13,029 nt of DNA from DATILI01 sp035476635 (lineage in GTDB: Bacteria > Pseudomonadota > Gammaproteobacteria > Burkholderiales > Burkholderiaceae_C), in assembly GCA_035476635.1 (NCBI GenBank), contig DATILI010000344.1, forward strand, positions 1 to 13,029, read 5' to 3'. The position numbers were made by a program, and so were the translations under genes. The notes below the pieces were generated by a model. That model was not told the origin of the DNA and did no database searches. It worked only from the letters and a program-made list of their open reading frames with translations. Of the stretch, positions 7,898 to 13,029 are shown piece after piece (the stretch's first letter is position 1; every line of letters starts with the position of its first letter).

Positions 7898-9077
7898 AAG
7901 CTAGGGCGTGAAGCGAATGGAGGAGCGAGGTCTCTGTTCGCGCGATGTCGAATTTCATGGATCGCGCGGTGGCGCCGCGCCGCAGGGCCTCGCGACTCGA
8001 ATCCCGGATGATCTCTTGCACGGCACGGATCATGTCAGAAACGCCGTCGACAGGGAACGTGCGGCCACAGCTGTCGTCGATCACGTCTGCCGCACAGCCA
8101 ACCCGGTCGCTGACCACCACGGGGCGGCCACAGGCCAACGCCTCGTTCACGGCCAGGCCCCAGGTTTCTCCGTGCGCCGAAGGCAGGACGAAGACATCGC
8201 CCATCCGGTACACGACCGGCATTGTCGCCTGGTTCTGAAACCCAAGCACCCGCACGCGCGACGCAGCCGTGGCGGCCAGGGATTCGACCTGGGGCTGCAA
8301 CTCGCCGCCCCCCACCATGATCAAGACGCAGGGCGTGTGGGCGAGGACCGCCTTCATCAATTCGAGGGGGCGCTTGCGGGGCTCGAATTTGCCGGCGAAA
8401 AGCACCACTTTCTGCTCGTCTGTGATGCCAAGCTCATGTCGCCATCGGCGGGCCTGGGATTCCAGGTCAGCGGCCGGTCGTGCGAAGCGATCGACGTCGA
8501 TGGAATGCGGGCAGTAAGAAAGCTTCTCCGGTGGGACGCCAAAGGCCTCGAAGTAGGCCTTGTTGGCCTGGCCGGTGTAGAGAAAGACCGTCGGCCAGGA
8601 AAACACCCGCCGCAGGAGGGCGCGCTTGACGAATGCGCGTAGACGCGACCCTGGGGCATCCAGCAGGTGAGAATCCCCGCGAAAGAGCACAGGGACACCG
8701 ATCGCGCGAAGCCGCCGTAGCGCCAGCAGATGCGAATGCCACGCCCATCCGGTCACATGCACGGCGTGCGGCTTCCACGCCAGCACCTGCTCGACCAGAC
8801 CGGGATTGGTCAGGCCGAAGAAATGGTGCGTCCCAGGGTCGCGCGATGTGTTTGACACCGCCTCGAACTCGTAGCCCTGGGTCAGCGGGATGTCCCAGGC
8901 GATGTGCTGCTGGAAGCCCGGGTCGAACACCGGGGCCCGGTCGGCTTGCCAGGTGTAGAAGACCTTGATGTCCACGTCGTTCCGGCGTGCCAGCCGCTGA
9001 TACAGTGGCACGTAGTACTGGATCGGGTGCGACACCACGAAGGCCAGCCGAATTGGTGTGTCTTGCGGACCTGCCAT
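7887..9077 (-). CDS. Glycosyltransferase family 4 (GT-B, retaining)
   Basis: The protein is 396 residues and starts at the ATG 9077-9075. The N terminus contains LAFVVSHPIQYYVPLYQRLA (11-30); a HPIQYxxPL motif is frequent in polysaccharide GT4 enzymes and takes the place of the usual glycine-rich loop. The donor domain has VVLFAGKFEPRKRPLELMKA (224-243), with the conserved Lys and Arg residues, and LPSAHGETWGLAVNEALACG (298-317), giving the E-x7-E pair Glu304/Glu312. The gene begins only 6 bases after the preceding stop (9084-9086) with no evident Shine-Dalgarno sequence, and it ends 11 bases inside the polymerase gene, so it is almost certainly co-transcribed with both. The donor sugar and linkage cannot be read from sequence. 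The family call is firm. Confidence 0.92.
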   Translation of the reverse strand: MAGPQDTPIRLAFVVSHPIQYYVPLYQRLARRNDVDIKVFYTWQADRAPVFDPGFQQHIAWDIPLTQGYEFEAVSNTSRDPGTHHFFGLTNPGLVEQVLAWKPHAVHVTGWAWHSHLLALRRLRAIGVPVLFRGDSHLLDAPGSRLRAFVKRALLRRVFSWPTVFLYTGQANKAYFEAFGVPPEKLSYCPHSIDVDRFARPAADLESQARRWRHELGITDEQKVVLFAGKFEPRKRPLELMKAVLAHTPCVLIMVGGGELQPQVESLAATAASRVRVLGFQNQATMPVVYRMGDVFVLPSAHGETWGLAVNEALACGRPVVVSDRVGCAADVIDDSCGRTFPVDGVSDMIRAVQEIIRDSSREALRRGATARSMKFDIARTETSLLHSLHALAYAR

Positions 9078-9083
9078 GTTTGT

Positions 9084-10328
9084 CTAGCAGAAATCCGCGC
9101 ACACGGTGGAAAGCGCGGAACGATACTGCAGCCAGGTGGAGGCCTCGGCCGTCTGGCGCGCAGCCCGGCTCATTTCGGGCAAGGCCGCGCGATGGGTATT
9201 GAACCACTCGAAAGTAGTGGCCAGCGCATCGACATCTCCGGTGGGGATGAGACGACCATTCTGTGCATCAATGAAGTCGGGACCCATCGTGGCTTGCGTG
9301 GCAATGGCGGGCAGGCCACACGCCATGGCCTCCAGGAGAACCAGGCCAAACCCTTCGAAAAAGGACGGGAACACGAAGATGTCGCAGGCCTGGTAGCGAG
9401 CCCTCAGCTCCATGGCTGGCAAGGGCCCGTGCAGACTCACGCCGGGCGGCAGGGCGCCCCGCTTTTCCTCTGCCAGCGACCACATGCCAACCAGGTGCAG
9501 TTCGGCATTTGCAAGAGCCGCCGCTTTCCAGGCTTCCAGAAGGAGGGGTGTGCCCTTACGGATCGACAGCTGTCCGACAAAGATGAAGCGCAAGGGCTGC
9601 GAATCGCGGTTGCCGGAAGGCCGGCCCGTTTCCGGCTCGTCCGCTGGCCGCCAGAAGTGAGAGTCAACGCCATAGGGCAGCCGCGCCGTGGCCTTGGCGG
9701 GGTGGAACTGTTTCACTGTTTTTTCGACGAAGCTCCCTGGAACCAGCACCACATCGGCAAGCTCCATTTCCCGCTGCTTCTGCTGGGGCCGCACGAATTG
9801 GCTGGAGCGCAGGCCGCCCGGCCCCAACCAATCAGCGAAGCGCAGTGCGAGTTCGCGCTGCGTTGCTTCCCATGCGGGGTAGTAGCCGATCGGCATGTCG
9901 TAGATGCAGGCTTTTCCGAGGCGTTTGGCTTGCTGGAACTGCCAGAGAGCGCAGTCTTCGTACGCGTGGACGGCCGTCACGGCGGGGCGCTGGCATTCGC
10001 GGGCCATAGTGCGCATGAGCCAGTCGTTGGCTTCGTAGGACAGCCCTTCGCCGCCGAACCGGCCGCCGGCAAAAACGCGGCGGGCCATGCGCCACCATTC
10101 CTGGGTGCGGCCCTGCAGCAGCGGAGCTTGATGCAGGGGTGCAAATGACCGCCTGGACAAGCTCGCGGCCTGGCTGCCCAAGCCCGGTAAACGAGCGGCC
10201 AGGGCCAACTCCCAGGGTTTGGGCAGCCAGGGCACGCAGAAGGCTTCGAGCCGGCCCGCTTCCAGGTGGGCGAGCGCCGCATTGTGGGAGTTGGGGTTCC
10301 CGCTCGGATGGCCGGCTAGAATGCTCAT
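9084..10328 (-). CDS. Glycosyltransferase family 4 (GT-B, retaining)
   Basis: The ATG at 10328 gives 414 residues beginning MSILAGHPSGNPNSHNAALA, and forms an exact ATGA overlap (10325-10328) with the stop of the preceding gene. The frame stays open for about 413 codons further upstream, but that stretch lies wholly within the preceding glycosyltransferase in another frame and is not coding. The N-terminal GHPSGNPNSHNAA loop replaces the common glycine-rich GT4 motif. The donor domain shows RFIFVGQLSIRKGTPLLLEA (247-266) and FPSFFEGFGLVLLEAMACGLP (320-340), with the E-x7-E pair Glu325/Glu333. A tract at about 174-192 is rich in Gln, Arg and Lys. The stop is followed after 6 bases by the next glycosyltransferase. 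It is probably one step in building the repeat unit; the sugar is unassigned. Confidence 0.92.
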   Translation of the reverse strand: MSILAGHPSGNPNSHNAALAHLEAGRLEAFCVPWLPKPWELALAARLPGLGSQAASLSRRSFAPLHQAPLLQGRTQEWWRMARRVFAGGRFGGEGLSYEANDWLMRTMARECQRPAVTAVHAYEDCALWQFQQAKRLGKACIYDMPIGYYPAWEATQRELALRFADWLGPGGLRSSQFVRPQQKQREMELADVVLVPGSFVEKTVKQFHPAKATARLPYGVDSHFWRPADEPETGRPSGNRDSQPLRFIFVGQLSIRKGTPLLLEAWKAAALANAELHLVGMWSLAEEKRGALPPGVSLHGPLPAMELRARYQACDIFVFPSFFEGFGLVLLEAMACGLPAIATQATMGPDFIDAQNGRLIPTGDVDALATTFEWFNTHRAALPEMSRAARQTAEASTWLQYRSALSTVCADFC

Positions 10329-11647
10329 GGCGCGCGGTGCCCAGCGGCCGGGCCTGTCACGCAGGCCTCGAACAGAGCCAGGTGCCTCCTGGCCATCGCC
10401 GATGACAGATCGCCCTGCAGGGCCGCTGTACGGTCGATCTGGCGGCCCTGGGCCACTTCGCCAAGATACGCTTGGAGAACCGAAGCTGCTTGTGCGTCCG
10501 GCAAGGCATTGCCCCCGAAACACAGGAGATGGCCCAGCGCCGGGCGCGCAGCCATTGCGGCATGGCCCGCGGACCCTTCCCTGAAGGCGGCGAGTAAGGG
10601 CTTTCCCGACAGCGCGTAGGTGAACAGCTTGGATGGGATGTAGCCCGCTTCGTCCACGCCCAGGACCAAGGCGCCATCGGCGCCGGTGAGCAATTCGAGC
10701 GAGCGCCGGTACGACACGCGCCGCGGGTCTTCCTGGACCAGATCGGCCACGTCGTGTTCCTGGGCCACCTCCAGCAGATGCTTGCGATCGCCCGCCCGCC
10801 AGTGGAGCATGGTTCCGTAAAGCTCGAAACAGATCGGGTCCGCACCAAGGTCGCCCTGCCGCTTCAGCTGCGCCAGTGCACGGCAGATGACGCCGAAGGC
10901 CCGCACCATGATCGGCCCGCCGGCGCCCACATAGACAATGCGGCGGCGTGGTGGCCCGGCAGCGATCGCGGTGGACGCGGCTTCCCGCAGATCCCGCGCG
11001 CTGGCGGCAAACGGAATCACTGCGTGGCGATCCGGTCGCAGCCACTCGGGGTGCTTGTCGCCATGGCGTGTGCGTAAGGTTTGGACATAGTCCTGCGACA
11101 CCGATACCAGCCCCGCGGCCGAACGGGTCGTGATGGCTTCCATCCGCTTGTGGAGCAGGCTGTTGATCGCGCGCTTCAAGCCTTGCGGCGTGCCGCCGTG
11201 GAAGCCTTCGGCGGCGGGCTTGAAGAACGGGTCGTGGAAGTCCAGGACATAGGGCAGACCGAACCGCCGCCGCCAGTACCAACCGAGCATGAACAGGTTG
11301 AACTGGGTGGTGGAGAAGTACACCAGATCGAAGCGTTGCTTTTGGAAGAGACGGGCTGCGGTCTGATGCAAGGGAAGCAGCGAGCGCCATCCGATAGAGC
11401 CGAGTCCCATCAAACGGTGCAGGGCCGCATGCCGTTGCGGGGCGCGGTGCACCGGCGTGTCGGGGTTGAAAAAGCCGGCGGCGGCGTCCTCGATGGTGAG
11501 AGGCAGCTGATAGGCGGTGTCGGGGCACAGGATTTCCACGTCCCATCCCAGCGCGGGCAATTCCCACGCCAGTAGGCGCGCCCTGTGCATGTCGGCCGTG
11601 ACAGCCGGCGCATAGGTGCTGGTGACGATCAGCAGGCGGCGTTTCAC
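10325..11647 (-). CDS. Divergent GT4-like glycosyltransferase, GTG start
   Basis: From the GTG at 11647-11645 the protein has 440 residues, starting VKRRLLIVTSTYAPAVTADM, a normal first strand for a GT-B enzyme. The GTG is chosen because GAAGGGG (complement of 11656-11662) lies 8 bases upstream as a good Shine-Dalgarno sequence. The frame is open a further 43 codons to a TTG at 11776, but that part is a Pro/Asn/Glu low-complexity run encoded by a tandem repeat. The first domain includes VLDFHDPFFKP (134-144). The second has RIVYVGAGGPIMVRAF (236-251) and, where the usual E-x7-E motif belongs, DEAGYIPSKLFTYALSGKPLL (332-352), a pattern found in some divergent GT4-like proteins. Assignment as a glycosyltransferase is likely, but its family is less sure than for its neighbours. 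The stop overlaps the next start (ATGA). Confidence 0.83.
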   Translation of the reverse strand: MKRRLLIVTSTYAPAVTADMHRARLLAWELPALGWDVEILCPDTAYQLPLTIEDAAAGFFNPDTPVHRAPQRHAALHRLMGLGSIGWRSLLPLHQTAARLFQKQRFDLVYFSTTQFNLFMLGWYWRRRFGLPYVLDFHDPFFKPAAEGFHGGTPQGLKRAINSLLHKRMEAITTRSAAGLVSVSQDYVQTLRTRHGDKHPEWLRPDRHAVIPFAASARDLREAASTAIAAGPPRRRIVYVGAGGPIMVRAFGVICRALAQLKRQGDLGADPICFELYGTMLHWRAGDRKHLLEVAQEHDVADLVQEDPRRVSYRRSLELLTGADGALVLGVDEAGYIPSKLFTYALSGKPLLAAFREGSAGHAAMAARPALGHLLCFGGNALPDAQAASVLQAYLGEVAQGRQIDRTAALQGDLSSAMARRHLALFEACVTGPAAGHRAP

Positions 11648-11765
11648 TGACCGAACCCCTTCGGGTTGTCGATGCCGATGGCTCGAGGCCGGCGTGTCCT
11701 CAGGCGGCGGCAGCGGCACAGGAGTTGGGTCGTTGGGCTCATTGGGCTCATTGGGCTCATTGGGG
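11648..11765. other. 118-bp intergenic spacer with tandem repeat, the only real gap in the minus-strand gene run
   Basis: All other junctions in the minus-strand run are overlaps or a 6-bp gap, so this spacer stands out. Read on the minus strand it contains the 9-bp tandem repeat directly after the upstream stop, then a C/G-rich stretch, then the Shine-Dalgarno sequence for the GTG start at 11647. I see no rho-independent terminator with a T run and no convincing promoter. The frame of the downstream gene is open across the whole spacer. Confidence 0.6.
11654..11667 (-). promoter_or_regulatory. Shine-Dalgarno sequence within a small inverted repeat before the GTG start
   Basis: On the minus strand the sequence is AACCC-GAAG-GGGTT, a 5-bp stem with a 4-base loop. 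The Shine-Dalgarno-like GAAGGGG occupies the loop and the 3' arm (complement of 11656-11662), 8 bases before the GTG at 11647. It supports that start codon. Whether the short stem limits ribosome access is speculation. Confidence 0.45.
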
Positions 11766-11768
11766 TCA
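11733..11768. repeat. 9-bp tandem direct repeat, four units
   Basis: The plus strand shows TTGGGCTCA three times in a row (11733-11741, 11742-11750, 11751-11759), then TTGGGGTCA at 11760-11768 with one mismatch. A degenerate, shortened unit (TTGGGTCG) precedes at 11725-11732. On the minus strand each of the four units begins with TGA, all in the frame of the upstream glycosyltransferase; the first TGA (11768-11766) is that gene's stop. In the frame of the downstream gene the array would read Asn-Glu-Pro repeats. Confidence 0.9.
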
Positions 11769-13010
11769 GGCGGCAAGAGCGCGTTGGATGGAGGCTAGCA
11801 AGGCCGCTTCCTGTTGTTCCCAGGAAAAGGTGTCACGCGCCGCCTGCGTGGCCGCGATTTTCGCAGCTTGCAGCCGGTCGGCGGATCCTAAAAGCTCGTT
11901 CATGTTCGCGGCCAGCGCCTGGCTGTTGCCGCTGGGGTACAGCCGCACGGCCCCGGGGGCCCTGGCCGCCACCTCGACTTGACCTGCGGTGTCGCTTGCC
12001 ACCACGGGCAGTCCGGCCAGCAGGTAGTGCAGGATCTTGTTGGTGACGGTGAGGTCGCGGCTCGGGCAGTACTTCATTTCGCCGGCGAACCCGATGTCGT
12101 GTTCGGCTATGCGCGACAACAGTTCGGAATTGCTGACAAGGGGATGGATGAACACGCGGTCTTTCCATGGTGATGGAATAAGCGTTGCCAGCCAAGTTTG
12201 GGAATCTGCCGAGAGGCATCCTCGCAGATGTATTTCCGTGTCTGCGTTGATGTGCCATAGAGCTTGGAATAAGTCTTCCAGGCCACGCCCCGGACCGAGC
12301 GTTTGTGAGTACCAGTGCAGCGACGGCAGTTGCAGGTTCCGGCGATCCTTGATTTGCCCATCCAGCGCTGCTCGCTCTGACCAGGCGAACGCGTTGTAGT
12401 TCACCAAAGGGGGGCGGCAGTCGTATTGCGCTGCCAAAGCCAGGCTCATGGCGTGGGAGGGGCATGTCGTGTGGCGGCCCTCGCGCAGCAGGCGGCCTTC
12501 AAGGCGCCGCAATAGCTGCAGCGGTCGCTGGCGGCGGACCTGCGGCAAGAGGTCCTCCGAAAACCAGTCTTCCATATCCACGCCGATCCGATGGCCTGCG
12601 GACAAGAGTGAATCGGCAACCCACAGTGCTTGCTCGGAATGGGCAATAAAGAGCCCGGCGCCGGAGTGAAGGGCGGCCTGTAAGAGCTCCGGTGCGCAAT
12701 AGCCCAATTGCCAGCGGTTCTGGAGACCTAGCCTTGCACCGGCGTAGCGACCGATCGCGGCCCGGGTCCTTAGCCAGCGTCTCCTTTGTATGCCGGCAGT
12801 GGCCGTGAGGTCGACCACCGGCGTGAAGGTCCATTGCCTTCCGCTCATTAGCTGCCTATCCTCTTGCGCGAGTTCCCCAACCAGCCAGGCCCCCAGGACG
12901 ATGACCTGGAGCCCCGCTGCGTATAGCAAATCGGCTTCCTTGAGGACGCGCGGGTTCCGGCAAAGGTGATTGCCGGTGATGAGGCAAACGGTTCGAGCCG
13001 CTCTAGTCAT
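11766..13010 (-). CDS. Divergent GT4-like glycosyltransferase
   Basis: The protein is 414 residues from the ATG at 13010-13008. The N terminus, RTVCLITGNHLCRNPRVLKEADLL (6-29), matches the opening of GT-B enzymes, in which a first strand is followed by an NPRV-type acceptor loop. Other landmarks are IGVDMEDWFSED (142-153), LHWYSQTLGPGRGLEDLFQA (231-250) at the position of the usual G-x-G/R/K donor loop, and DLTVTNKILHYLLAGLPVVAS (319-339), which replaces the E-x7-E motif. The fold and neighbours support a glycosyltransferase; the exact family and sugar are not assignable. It starts 3 bases after a possible upstream stop and ends in a repeat array that supplies its TGA. The 12121-12300 part has lower GC (about 54 percent by hand count) than the neighbouring genes. 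Confidence 0.83.
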   Translation of the reverse strand: MTRAARTVCLITGNHLCRNPRVLKEADLLYAAGLQVIVLGAWLVGELAQEDRQLMSGRQWTFTPVVDLTATAGIQRRRWLRTRAAIGRYAGARLGLQNRWQLGYCAPELLQAALHSGAGLFIAHSEQALWVADSLLSAGHRIGVDMEDWFSEDLLPQVRRQRPLQLLRRLEGRLLREGRHTTCPSHAMSLALAAQYDCRPPLVNYNAFAWSERAALDGQIKDRRNLQLPSLHWYSQTLGPGRGLEDLFQALWHINADTEIHLRGCLSADSQTWLATLIPSPWKDRVFIHPLVSNSELLSRIAEHDIGFAGEMKYCPSRDLTVTNKILHYLLAGLPVVASDTAGQVEVAARAPGAVRLYPSGNSQALAANMNELLGSADRLQAAKIAATQAARDTFSWEQQEAALLASIQRALAA

Positions 13011-13013
13011 GGC

Positions 13014-13029
13014 TCAGGCGGTTTTGGCG
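13014..13029 (-). CDS. Possible last codons of an upstream minus-strand gene
   Basis: A TGA on the minus strand at 13016-13014, three bases before the next start codon, could be the stop of a preceding gene of the same run; the visible codons would read Ala-Lys-Thr-Ala-stop. Only 16 bases are present. The call rests on the tight packing of the other genes and could be a chance stop codon. Confidence 0.25.

Noticed and set aside
8904..10148. Long plus-strand open frame (414 residues) opposite two glycosyltransferase genes
   Set aside because: It spans the junction of two well-supported minus-strand genes and has no recognisable motif.
10329..11567. Open minus-strand frame that would extend the glycosyltransferase at 9084-10328 to 827 residues
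   Set aside because: It lies inside another glycosyltransferase gene in a different frame, is Arg/Pro/Gly-rich without motifs, and is a high-GC artefact. The ATGA overlap at 10325-10328 marks the true start.
11733..11768. Possible CRISPR-like or transposon-end repeat
   Set aside because: The units are only 9 bp, contiguous and without spacers. No transposase or inverted ends lie nearby.
11648..11776. TTG start at 11776 adding 43 residues to the gene at 10325-11647
   Set aside because: The added part is low-complexity Pro/Asn/Glu sequence from a tandem repeat with no good ribosome-binding site, whereas the GTG at 11647 has one and starts at the first conserved strand. It is kept only as an alternative.

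Overview
This window is most likely chromosomal DNA from a high-GC proteobacterium, probably a betaproteobacterium of the Burkholderiales type. That placement is inferred from base composition, dense start/stop overlaps and the style of the proteins; no marker gene fixes the taxon. It holds a cell-surface polysaccharide (exopolysaccharide or O-antigen type) biosynthesis locus. No rRNA, tRNA, CRISPR array, insertion sequence or integrase was seen.

Layout. (1) Bases 1-931, minus strand: the N-terminal 310 residues of a NodU/TobZ-type carbamoyltransferase whose 3' end lies outside the window. (2) Bases 932-1072: a 141-bp divergent intergenic region. (3) Bases 1073-2254, plus strand: a membrane acyltransferase of the acyltransferase-3 (OafA-like) family, the only plus-strand gene. 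(4) Bases 2251-13010, minus strand: nine tightly packed genes. In transcription order these are a divergent GT4-like glycosyltransferase (11766-13010), a second divergent one (10325-11647, GTG start), two GT4 enzymes (9084-10328 and 7887-9077), a Wzy-like polymerase (6416-7897), two more GT4 enzymes (5197-6450 and 4067-5200), a GalE-type UDP-glucose 4-epimerase (3075-4070) and a WaaE-like GT2 (2251-3078). The last codons of another minus-strand gene may be visible at 13014-13029.

How the genes fit together (inference from families). Seven glycosyltransferases would assemble a lipid-linked oligosaccharide repeat on the cytoplasmic face. GalE would supply UDP-galactose (or UDP-GalNAc). The polymerase would join repeats on the periplasmic face. 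The acyltransferase and carbamoyltransferase would decorate sugars. No priming sugar-phosphate transferase, Wzx flippase, Wza/Wzc export protein or other nucleotide-sugar pathway is visible, so the locus must continue outside the window or use genes elsewhere.

Four of the eight junctions in the minus-strand run are exact ATGA start/stop overlaps. One junction (11648-11765) is different: it is the only real gap and carries a 9-bp tandem repeat that places several in-frame TGA codons behind the upstream stop. I found nothing that clearly amounts to an undescribed system. The best leads are the repeat junction, the two divergent glycosyltransferases lacking the usual E-x7-E motif, and the opposed acyltransferase whose stop codon overlaps that of its neighbour.
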